Part shown: in pieces, positions 23,570-30,260 of the stretch
Layout: every line of letters begins with the position of its first letter
Numbering within the stretch: the first letter of the stretch is position 1
Source of the DNA: an uncultured Collinsella sp.
Lineage (GTDB): Bacteria > Actinomycetota > Coriobacteriia > Coriobacteriales > Coriobacteriaceae
Direction of reading: 5' to 3'
NCBI GenBank assembly: GCA_900755685.1
Contig: CAAEHI010000053.1
Location: 1-32,265 of the forward strand
Length of the DNA: 32,265 nt
The notes under the pieces: generated by a model
Told to the model about the DNA's origin: nothing
Databases searched by the model: none
What the model saw: the letters and a program-made list of their open reading frames with translations, nothing else
Program-made: the position numbers and the translations under genes

Positions 23570-25345
23570 TTACTTCGAGAGTTGCTCGGAGACGAAGGCG
23601 AGAGACTTATCGCCGTTCTGGGAGAGCTCGATGTACTGCTTGCCACGGCAGGCGACGCACTTGTTGCCCACGCGTTCGCAGTCCTTCTGCAGGTCGGCCA
23701 GGTAGCTGGCGGCCTGCGGGGCCAGGACGACCAGGTCAAAGTCGGGGAGCATGTCGACATGGTTGCCATATGCCTCGGCAGCGGTTTCAAGATCGATGCC
23801 GCGCTCCTTGGCAGCCTTGGCCAGTGTGTTGGCGAGCAGGCCCGAGGTTCCGCCGCCCTGGCAGAGCACGAGCACGCGCTTGCCGTTGAGGTCGCTGGCG
23901 GTCGTTGCCTCGGCAGCGGGTGCTGCAGAAGCGGCGGGGGAGTCGGCCTTCACGGCCTCGGCGGCAGCGCCGGCGGCAACGCTCTTGGCGTCAGCCTTGC
24001 CCTGGAAGGCATCGTTGAGCTTGGCGGCCTTCTCGGCGTTCTTGGCGGCGAGCTCCTCTTGGGAGATCTCGGCCTCCTCGACGCACTTCTGGGCGTCATA
24101 GGCACGGAAGAACGGGTAGTACAGAACGAAGTCGACGACCAGGATAAGGGCGAGCATCACAAAGGCGAGCGGCTGGAAGCCCAGGCCCATGATGGTGCCG
24201 ATGGGGCCGGGGACGGTCCAGGGCAGGGTGTACATAAAGCCGTTCATGCCCAAGAAGTCGATAAAGATCTTGAGGATCCAGATGTTGGCGATCGGGGCAA
24301 AGACAAACGGGACAAAGAAGACGGGATTGAGCACGATGGGTGCGGCGAACAGCAGCGGCTCGTTGACGGCAAAGCACACGGGGACGATGGCGGCCTTACC
24401 GACGGCGCGCATCTCCTGGGACTTGGCCAGGAAGCAGAACATAAAGACCAGGACGAGCGTGGCGCCGGTGCCACCCACGCAGACGACGAAGTACTGGGCA
24501 CCCTGGGTCAGGACAGCGGAAGCGTGCTGGCCAGCCTGGAACGCAGCCAGGTTGTCGGTCATGTTGGCAACGAGAGCGGCGGCGATGGCGGGCTCGACGA
24601 TCGAGGGGCCGTGGACGCCCACGAACCAGAACAGGCTCATGGCGCCGTAGATCACAGCGAGGCCGATGTAGCCATCGGCAGCGGTGAACAGGGGCTGGAA
24701 CACCTGGATGACACCCTGGGCAAAGCAGAAGCCAAAAGCAGCGCGGAAGACGATGTCAAAAACCCAAAAGACGGTGATGCAGACGGAGAAGGGGATGATG
24801 TCCTTAAAGGTCTGCGAGATGTTGGGCGGAACCTGCTCGGGCATCTTGACGGTGATGTTGCGCTTAATGAAGAACTTGTAGATGATGCCGGTCACAAACG
24901 CAGCGATGAAAGCGGTCAGCAGGCCCTTGGAACCAAGGTAGGTGGTGTTGAAACCGCTGGCAGCGTCCGTGGCGATGGTGTCGCTCGAAAGGAGCAAGAA
25001 GCCGATGATGGCCGCGCACATGCACGAGATAAAGTTGATCTGGTTGTTCTTGGGCAGATCGCGGTTCTGAGCGTCGGCGAAGTGCTTGGCCGTGGTGGCG
25101 GCGCAGGCGATGGCCAGGATGCCCATGGAGTGGTTGTAGCACTTCCACAGGGCGTTGTTGATGTCATCGGGCCAGTAGAAACCCCAGATGTTGGGGACCG
25201 AGGCTACCAGGCAGAAGATGGACGAGAAGATGATGATGGGGATGACGGAGATAAAGCCGTCGCGGATCGCCTTGAGGTACTTGTTGCGGGCGATCGCGTT
25301 GAAAAAGGGCTGGCCCTTTTCGATGATGGCGATGAGTTGCTCCAT
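23570..25345 (-). CDS. lacE: PTS lactose-specific IICB permease, module 3
   Basis: The 591-residue protein is the closest in the window to lactococcal LacE. It has VPNIWGFYWPDDI, AQNRDLPKNNQINFIS, KMPEQVPPNISQTFKDIIPF, FVGVHGPSIVEPAIAA and AAPIVLNPVFFVPFVFAPIA in the membrane IIC part. An Ala/Lys linker and a IIB domain follow, with phosphocysteine Cys495 in VLCQGGGTSGLLAN and AYGNHVDMLPDFDLVVLAPQ. It imports lactose and phosphorylates it, taking phosphate from LacF. AGGAG precedes ATG 25345. The promoter overlaps a CG-centred operator. Length is somewhat above that of lactococcal LacE because of the longer linker. Confidence 0.92.
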   Translation of the reverse strand: MEQLIAIIEKGQPFFNAIARNKYLKAIRDGFISVIPIIIFSSIFCLVASVPNIWGFYWPDDINNALWKCYNHSMGILAIACAATTAKHFADAQNRDLPKNNQINFISCMCAAIIGFLLLSSDTIATDAASGFNTTYLGSKGLLTAFIAAFVTGIIYKFFIKRNITVKMPEQVPPNISQTFKDIIPFSVCITVFWVFDIVFRAAFGFCFAQGVIQVFQPLFTAADGYIGLAVIYGAMSLFWFVGVHGPSIVEPAIAAALVANMTDNLAAFQAGQHASAVLTQGAQYFVVCVGGTGATLVLVFMFCFLAKSQEMRAVGKAAIVPVCFAVNEPLLFAAPIVLNPVFFVPFVFAPIANIWILKIFIDFLGMNGFMYTLPWTVPGPIGTIMGLGFQPLAFVMLALILVVDFVLYYPFFRAYDAQKCVEEAEISQEELAAKNAEKAAKLNDAFQGKADAKSVAAGAAAEAVKADSPAASAAPAAEATTASDLNGKRVLVLCQGGGTSGLLANTLAKAAKERGIDLETAAEAYGNHVDMLPDFDLVVLAPQAASYLADLQKDCERVGNKCVACRGKQYIELSQNGDKSLAFVSEQLSK

Positions 25346-25378
25346 GCAATGCTCCTAAGAGTCGGTGGGTTAGCAACG

Positions 25379-25427
25379 ATGGTAGCTTTTGGCGTTCGGT
25401 TGCCAAAATGTTGACGTTGCCATTTTG
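25379..25427 (-). promoter_or_regulatory. lacE promoter and first LacI-type operator
   Basis: On the minus strand TTGGCA (25401-25406), a 16-nt spacer and TACCAT (25379-25384) form a promoter. The -35 box is overlapped by the operator CAAAATG-N10-CATTTTG (25404-25427), whose centre is GACGTT. Confidence 0.65.
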
Positions 25428-25526
25428 CGACACAAAAAAAGACGCGAACCGGTGGTTCCTGTGCCTGCGAACCGTCGATTCCTTACGCGTAAACGTTTGA
25501 GCCGCCCGGTGGCTCTGTGTTTGCAC

Positions 25527-25544
25527 AATGGCAACGTTAACATT
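25527..25544. promoter_or_regulatory. Second LacI-type operator of module 3
   Basis: AATGGCAACGTTAACATT has the same half-sites as the operator at 25404 in the other order. The two centres are 120 bp apart, suitable for looping between the divergent promoters. Confidence 0.65.
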
Positions 25545-25579
25545 TGGGCGACAAAAGCCGTTCGGGGAAGCAAAAATGT

Positions 25580-25590
25580 CGGTGAACGGT
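25580..25590 (+). promoter_or_regulatory. CGGT-N3-CGGT box upstream of LacI regulator 3
   Basis: CGGTGAACGGT, the same 11-mer as at 7962 and (inverted) at 8038. A TATACT at 25631 could be the following -10 box, but no clear -35 was seen. Confidence 0.5.
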
Positions 25591-25702
25591 AGGTTTTGGG
25601 TGGTGAGCGTATGGTGGGGGAGGCGTTAGATATACTTGAAGACGTTTCATTTGACTGCGTAGGGTGCCATCAATGGCATCGTTGACATAGAAAGATCGAC
25701 CT

Positions 25703-26707
25703 ATGGCCGCTGTTAAAAAATCGGTATCTGTCAAAGACGTGGCGCGCCTCGCGGGCGTCTCGGAGCAGACGGTCTCCCGCACCGTGCACGATTCGCCCAG
25801 TGTGCGCCCCGAGACCAAGGAGCGCGTGCGTGCCGCCATGCGCGAGCTGGGGTATCGCCCCAATTTTGCCGGTCGATCGCTGCGCCGTGGCAAGTTTAAG
25901 ACCGTCGGCGTCGCCATGTTCAACATTACCGGTACCGGCAACCTCGACCGTATGGAGGGCTTTGCCGCCGCGGCCGACAAACATGGCTATGCCATCACCC
26001 TCACTAAAGTAGATGGACATCCCTATACCCTCGAGAGCGCATCGTCGCGTATGAGCGCGCTGCCGGTAGACGGCATGGTCGTGATCATGAATCGCATGCC
26101 GGCGGACTTTGGCACCTTCGAGCCGCTGCCCGGCATGCAGACGGTGCTCGTTACGATGCTGGAGCACCCGCTCTGTTCAACGGTCGATAACGACCAGTTC
26201 GATTGCTCGCGCCAGGTGGTCGAGTACTTGCTGGGGCGGGGGCACAAAACCGTGCACTTTATCTCGTGTCCCGAGCGCTCGCTTTCGGGCATGCGGCGCG
26301 AGGAAGGCTGGCGCGAGACATTGCGCGCGCATGGAATTGAGCCGCCGCGACTCGTCCGTGGGGATTGGACGGCACAGAGCGGATATGCTGCCGGTCAGGC
26401 TCTGGCGGAAGATCCGACCTGTACGGCCATTTATGCTTCCAACGATGCCATGGCATACGGCTGCATTCGCGGGCTCGAGTCGTGCGGAAGGCGTGTGCCC
26501 GAGGACGTGAGCGTGGTGGGTGTTGATGACAGCCTGGGCGATATCGTGCCCGACCGTCGCCTGACCACGGTGCGCTTTGACAACAAGCGCGTCGGCATGT
26601 GGGCGGTCGACAAGATTGCCGGCGCCGATGGGGGTGCGTCTGGCGTGGAGCACATGCTGATCCCCGGTGTGCTTGTAGAGGGCGATACGGTGCGCGATTT
26701 GTGTTAG
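25703..26707 (+). CDS. LacI-family regulator, module 3
   Basis: The 334-residue protein has a LacI helix-turn-helix (VSVKDVARLAGVSEQTVSRT), hinge (PNFAGRSLRRG) and effector domain (KTVGVAMFNITGTGN, DGMVVIMNRM, GHKTVHFISCPERS, YASNDAMAYGC, VVGVDDSLGDIVPDRRLTT). The recognition dipeptide is Glu-Gln. Effector-domain details resemble regulator 2 more than regulator 1. It is divergent from lacE-lacG, whose promoter carries two matching operators. The ribosome site before ATG 25703 is weak (AGAAAG). It probably controls lactose uptake; the lacF gene for the IIA lies just downstream but has its own control region. Confidence 0.88.
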   Translation: MAAVKKSVSVKDVARLAGVSEQTVSRTVHDSPSVRPETKERVRAAMRELGYRPNFAGRSLRRGKFKTVGVAMFNITGTGNLDRMEGFAAAADKHGYAITLTKVDGHPYTLESASSRMSALPVDGMVVIMNRMPADFGTFEPLPGMQTVLVTMLEHPLCSTVDNDQFDCSRQVVEYLLGRGHKTVHFISCPERSLSGMRREEGWRETLRAHGIEPPRLVRGDWTAQSGYAAGQALAEDPTCTAIYASNDAMAYGCIRGLESCGRRVPEDVSVVGVDDSLGDIVPDRRLTTVRFDNKRVGMWAVDKIAGADGGASGVEHMLIPGVLVEGDTVRDLC

Positions 26708-26766
26708 GGTGCGGTCCTGTTTGGGTTGCCGATAATTGTGTTTGATATTGTTCAGATTGGTTTAAA

Positions 26767-26837
26767 AACCGTTCACGGGCGAAAAGTGACCGTTCATAGC
26801 TCGAAATTACGTTTTGAGCTGTTCTTTTTTGTTTGAA
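26767..26837 (+). promoter_or_regulatory. lacF control region: CGGT-type boxes and LacR-like box
   Basis: AACCGTTCACGG (26767-26778) is the reverse complement of CCGTGAACGGTT, and GACCGTTCA follows at 26789. Then TGTTC-N5-TGTTTGAA (26820-26837) repeats the layout found between galM and the DeoR gene. Both candidate signals of the cluster therefore meet in front of lacF. Confidence 0.5.
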
Positions 26838-26921
26838 TGTTATTGTTTCTGTCATACACAACGCAGCGCGTATGCCCGGACGCGATGCTCTCCATTGGTT
26901 CATATGTGAAAGGAACGCAAT

Positions 26922-27260
26922 ATGGCAACCAAAGAAGAAATCTCGATGGTTGGATTCGAGATCGTCGCATACGCAGGTGACGCCCAGACCGATCTGCTTG
27001 CAGCGCTCGATGCTGCTCGCGAGGGTGACTTTGAGAAGGCCGAACAGCTGCACAAGGATGCCAGCGATGCGCTCATCGGTGCCCACGACACGCAGACCAA
27101 ACTGCTTTCGCAGGAGGCCGGCGGTGGCGAGATGGAGATGACCTTCATCATGGCTCACGCTCAGGACACTCTCATGACCACCATGATCCTGGAGAAGCAG
27201 GCCCGCTTTACCATCGATGCCTATAAGCGCATCGCCGAGCTCGAGGCCAAGCTCGCTTAA
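26922..27260 (+). CDS. lacF: PTS lactose-specific IIA subunit
   Basis: The 112-residue cytoplasmic phosphocarrier passes phosphate from HPr to the IIB domain of lactose permeases. It shows the helical IIA(Lac) pattern: ISMVGFEIVAYAGDAQTDLL, LHKDASDALIGAHDTQTKLL, and MTFIMAHAQDTLMTT with phosphorylated His79 and the metal-binding Asp82. AAAGGA precedes ATG 26922. It is the only IIA of any kind in the window, while there are four IICB permeases, so it may serve several of them. It is transcribed separately from lacE and followed by its own terminator. Confidence 0.93.
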   Translation: MATKEEISMVGFEIVAYAGDAQTDLLAALDAAREGDFEKAEQLHKDASDALIGAHDTQTKLLSQEAGGGEMEMTFIMAHAQDTLMTTMILEKQARFTIDAYKRIAELEAKLA

Positions 27261-27290
27261 CGAGCCCTCACAACCAAGTCCCCTTCCAAA

Positions 27291-27322
27291 AGCTCTGCCG
27301 CTACCCGCGGCAGGGCTTTTTC
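27291..27322 (+). terminator. lacF terminator
   Basis: AGCTCTGCCGC (27291-27301) pairs with GCGGCAGGGCT (27307-27317) around TACCC, followed by TTTTTCT. Confidence 0.85.
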
Positions 27323-27334
27323 TGTCCTCCTCCA

Positions 27335-27401
27335 AGTTGCGGTGAAATAGGGACTGAATAGGGGCCGGCGGGCGCAAAACAATCCCTATTCCACCGCAAC
27401 T
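27335..27401. repeat. Inverted repeat with 19-bp arms
   Basis: AGTTGCGGTGAAATAGGGA (27335-27353) is complementary at 18 of 19 positions to 27383-27401, around 29 bp. It lies between lacF and the membrane protein gene, just before the dispersed 28-bp repeat, and looks like a small non-coding mobile or REP-like element. Confidence 0.65.
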
Positions 27402-27413
27402 CATCCCGAGACA

Positions 27414-27441
27414 GTCATTGGGGACGTTCTTAAACGACTAG
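27414..27441 (-). repeat. Dispersed 28-bp repeat, copy 2
   Basis: The minus strand is identical to 3613-3640 at 27 of 28 positions. Here it is not part of a recognised gene. Confidence 0.75.
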
Positions 27442-27545
27442 TCGTTGGGGGCAGTCTTGGAGCTTCTGCACGCCCTCCCGTTCGGTTTTTCGATGGGTGG
27501 GTATACTTCCATCCGCAATGCAGGCCGGAATGAGGAGGTGTCCAA

Positions 27546-28559
27546 ATGCCGGACAACGGATTGATTCAAAAGACAGATGCGCACGAGATGGCTCATGGGC
27601 GTCCTGTCCAGATAACTGAGCATACGACGGTAACCGAGCTGCAGCCCAGCCTGTCCGATGTCGTGTGTGCAAACAAAAAGCTGCAGATTGGCTTTATCGT
27701 TGCGCTCGTGGTACTGGCGCTGTTGTCGGGCTTTGTAGCTCGTCCGCATTTTGCCGATACCAAGACCTGGGACTCCACCATCGAGGTCATCGATCAAAAG
27801 AAGGGCAATGTTTTGGCGCTCACAACCTCGTGCGTCGCCCTATCTGCGGGTATCACTGCGCTGCCGGGCGATACGGGAACGCCAGTTGCCGAGCAGCTCG
27901 CGCAGCTTTCAGGCAACCTTGGTATCGTGCTTGCTGTGCTCTACCTCGAGAAATACCTGCTAACCATTTTGTGGTCGGTTGGCCTGGGCATCTTAATCCC
28001 GTTTGCGTTGGTGCTCTTTGCGGTGTCGCTCGGCATTCACGGGCGCTGGAGCACGAGCGCTGTCCTGCGCCGTGTGGCGACGCGCGTGCTGGTGGTTGCC
28101 GTGATCGGCATGGCGCTCGTGCCCGCGAGCGTATGGGTGTCGCAGAAGGTCGATGAAACGTATCGAGTGAGCATCGAGACGGCCGAGCAAAAGGCGGCCG
28201 ACGCTGCGGGTGCGGCAGATAGCGACAGCTCCAAAGTAAGCAAGAAAAAGACCGAGTCCACAGAGTCCAAGAATGTGCTTGAGCAGCTTGCCGACGGCGC
28301 CTCGGGTCTCGTCACGTCGGTGACCAGCGGCGCCAAGCAGATGACCGACGAGATCGTGCAGCAGGTGACCGATCTGATTGAAGGCGTCATCGTGATGATC
28401 GTAACCTCGTGCGTTATCCCGCTGCTGGTGCTCGTGGCGTTTCTGTGGCTGGGCCACACCCTGCTGGGGATCGATATCTCCGGTCCCGCGAACTATCTGA
28501 CGGGCCGCTTTCTGAGTGCTCCGTCCAAGCACGCCAAAAAGGGTGGACAGTTCGAGTAG
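27546..28559 (+). CDS. Unknown multi-pass membrane protein
   Basis: I do not recognise this 337-residue protein. It has hydrophobic segments at about residues 46-66, 88-105, 137-163, 179-199 and 279-303. A polar Ala/Ser/Lys-rich stretch (205-245, with SKVSKKKTESTESK) precedes an amphipathic region (245-278) that looks helical. The C-terminus is basic (SAPSKHAKKGG). GAGGAGG precedes ATG 27546. It lies alone between lacF and lacA, with terminators on both sides, so a link to lactose use is only positional. Confidence 0.75.
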   Translation: MPDNGLIQKTDAHEMAHGRPVQITEHTTVTELQPSLSDVVCANKKLQIGFIVALVVLALLSGFVARPHFADTKTWDSTIEVIDQKKGNVLALTTSCVALSAGITALPGDTGTPVAEQLAQLSGNLGIVLAVLYLEKYLLTILWSVGLGILIPFALVLFAVSLGIHGRWSTSAVLRRVATRVLVVAVIGMALVPASVWVSQKVDETYRVSIETAEQKAADAAGAADSDSSKVSKKKTESTESKNVLEQLADGASGLVTSVTSGAKQMTDEIVQQVTDLIEGVIVMIVTSCVIPLLVLVAFLWLGHTLLGIDISGPANYLTGRFLSAPSKHAKKGGQFE

Positions 28560-28593
28560 CTAAAACAGCTGTATATACCGGGGAATACCGCCG

Positions 28594-28636
28594 AAGGGCG
28601 GCCGAGACACGTTCTTGGCCGCCCTTTTGTTTGTTG
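28594..28636 (+). terminator. Terminator of the membrane protein gene
   Basis: AAGGGCGGCC (28594-28603) pairs with GGCCGCCCTT (28617-28626), followed by TTTTGTTTGTT. Confidence 0.85.
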
Positions 28637-28685
28637 AACACATGGTCGCTACGTCCGCGCCCGGTTCAAACGGTCAGCAATCATC

Positions 28686-28760
28686 TGTGAGCGGTATTTG
28701 TTCAAAAAAGAACAAAGATAAACAAATAGTTGTTGCAGTTACTGTTCGAATGTGTTCAAA
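28686..28760 (+). promoter_or_regulatory. lacA-lacB control region
   Basis: The region holds a degenerate CGGT-type box (CTGTGAGCGGTA, 28686-28697), the palindrome TTTGTTC-N6-GAACAAA directly after it, and TGTTC-N5-TGTTCAAA (28743-28760). The AT-rich, TGTTC-rich make-up and position before the tagatose genes suit a LacR-type regulator. A precise promoter could not be fixed. Confidence 0.5.
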
Positions 28761-28866
28761 TAAACATGAACAGTGAAGAACCGCACATTCAGATGCCCGG
28801 ACCTGAACGCGATTCAACACTTCCAAACAGAAACTACGCACCTGCGTATCTCTCAAGGAGGATGTC

Positions 28867-29295
28867 ATGAGGGTTGTAATCGCTTCCGATGCCGACGGTA
28901 TGTCGATGAAGGAGTCCATCAAGGAGATGCTCATCGCCGACGGTCACGAGGTCGTCGACTATTCCGAGACCCCTGCCGCGGACTTTGTCGATTCCGCCAC
29001 CGCCGTTGCCAAGGACCTGCTGGAGCACAAGGATTCCCAGGGCTTCGCATTCGATAAGTACGGCGTCGGCTCCTATATGGCCGCCGTCAAGATCAAGGGC
29101 ATGGTCGTCGCCAACATTTCCGATGAGCGTTCCGCTTACATGACCCGCGAACACAACGGCTCGCGCATGGTCACCATGGGCCCGGGCGTTGTGGGCACCG
29201 AGGTCGCCAAGAAGATCGCCCGCGAGTTCCTGCGCGCCCAGTACGCCGGCGGCCGTCACCAGATCCGTGTCGACATGCTCAATAAGATGGCCTAA
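28867..29295 (+). CDS. lacA: Galactose-6-phosphate isomerase subunit A
   Basis: The 142-residue RpiB/LacAB-family subunit begins MRVVIASDADGMSMKESIKE and has GFAFDKYGVGSYMAAVKIKG, ERSAYMTREHNGSRMVTMGP and GVVGTEVAKKIAREFL. The catalytic Cys of LacB is absent at the corresponding place, as usual for LacA. Together with LacB it converts galactose-6-phosphate to tagatose-6-phosphate in the cytoplasm. AAGGAGG stands 6 nt before ATG 28867. lacB follows after 63 nt. Expression is probably controlled by the TGTTC-rich upstream region. Confidence 0.92.
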   Translation: MRVVIASDADGMSMKESIKEMLIADGHEVVDYSETPAADFVDSATAVAKDLLEHKDSQGFAFDKYGVGSYMAAVKIKGMVVANISDERSAYMTREHNGSRMVTMGPGVVGTEVAKKIAREFLRAQYAGGRHQIRVDMLNKMA

Positions 29296-29358
29296 CGAGA
29301 GCCACCGAGAACTCGAACTTCTATCTCAACTTGTGAATTCAGACGAAAGGACGTTCTG

Positions 29359-29883
29359 ATGAAGAAGACCATCGCAATCGGTTGCGACCATATCGTTACG
29401 GACGAGAAGATCTATCTGGCCGACCGCCTGGAGCAGGCTGGCTACAAGGTGCTCGACTGCGGCACCTACAGCCACACCCGTACGCACTATCCCATCTACG
29501 GTAAGGCCGTGGGCGAGGCCGTTGCCAGCGGCAAGGCCGACTTTGGCGTGGCCCTGTGCGGCACCGGCATCGGCATCACCAACGCCGTCAACAAGGTTCC
29601 CGGCGCCCGCTGCGCCCTGGTCCGCGATATGACCTCTGCCCTGTATGCCCGTCGCGAGCTCAACGCCAACATCGTGGGCTTTGGCGGTAAGATCACCGGC
29701 GAGTTCCTGATGGCCGATATCATGCTTGCCTTCCTGGAGGAGCCCTACGACAAGACTCCCGAGCACGATGCCCTGATTGCCAAGATCGATGCCTGCAATA
29801 AGGCCGACGCCGAGGCTCAGGCCGACCCGCACTTCTTTGACGAGTTTCTCGAGAAGTGGGACCGCGGCGAATACCACGACTAA
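29359..29883 (+). CDS. lacB: Galactose-6-phosphate isomerase subunit B
   Basis: The 174-residue subunit begins MKKTIAIGCDHIVTDEKIYL and carries the active-site Cys67 in VALCGTGIGITNAVNKVPG, the conserved CALVRDMTSALYARRELNAN and IVGFGGKITGEFL, and the LacB C-terminal extension (PHFFDEFLEKWDRGEYHD). It forms the catalytic partner of LacA. GAAAGGACG precedes the ATG. A perfect 12-bp hairpin begins 4 nt after the stop codon. The second lacX gene follows after 377 nt on the same strand. Confidence 0.94.
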   Translation: MKKTIAIGCDHIVTDEKIYLADRLEQAGYKVLDCGTYSHTRTHYPIYGKAVGEAVASGKADFGVALCGTGIGITNAVNKVPGARCALVRDMTSALYARRELNANIVGFGGKITGEFLMADIMLAFLEEPYDKTPEHDALIAKIDACNKADAEAQADPHFFDEFLEKWDRGEYHD

Positions 29884-29887
29884 GGAG

Positions 29888-29915
29888 GTTACGCGGTTTT
29901 ACCAAACCGCGTAAC
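29888..29915. repeat. Post-stop hairpin repeat, copy 1
   Basis: GTTACGCGGTTT and AAACCGCGTAAC pair perfectly around TACC, immediately after the lacB stop. An identical stem with loop TATC follows lacC copy 2 at 32134. It could terminate or protect the lacAB transcript, though the T run is in the stem. Confidence 0.7.
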
Positions 29916-30260
29916 GGGTCGACGCTGCGCGCCGCCCAGGCACCCCATCTCGCCGCTCAAACCGTCGCTCGCGTACATGAAGTACGCGTCGCTCCTCTTT
30001 CGCGGCGACCTTGGGCACCTGATCGCCGCTCGCTGACGTTTGAGTGACCTGTGAGATCGCCCCTGTTGTTGCGAAGTGTTCTGGTTCGGCGAGCTGCTCC
30101 GATAACACGTTTGCTTGCTGAGCTTGCTTGCTTCGTTTTGGCGGTACCCGGCATTCTGCAGCTTTTTAATTGACGGCTCGCGTTTCTGTGAGGGGGCGCG
30201 GGCCGGTTTTCTATCAGCCCTATTGACTTGGCGGGCTGGCGTACGAAAGGGAAGGCTCCT
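29916..30260. other. Intergenic region lacB-lacX with nested palindromes
   Basis: I see no credible gene here. An outer pair CTCAAAC (29956)/GTTTGAG (30038) encloses a hairpin CGCGTAC-ATGAA-GTACGCG (29970-29988) and a second one, CGGCGA/TCGCCG. The sequence CTCCTCTTTC plus ACCTTG in this block recurs near 32231-32255. The rest is leader of lacX copy 2, with a GCTTGCT tandem near 30110 and a TTGACT near 30222 but no convincing -10. Confidence 0.5.

Noticed and set aside
23582..25414. Long plus-strand open frame of about 610 codons
   Set aside because: It is antisense to lacE and arises from the high third-position G+C of that gene. Its translation is low-complexity Gly/Asp/His-rich with no domain. 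The same applies to long frames opposite the GH1 and other permease genes.
28867..29883. Ribose-5-phosphate isomerase B genes
   Set aside because: Both proteins belong to the RpiB/LacAB fold, but two adjacent subunits, one without the catalytic Cys, with lacX-lacC next to them indicate galactose-6-phosphate isomerase.
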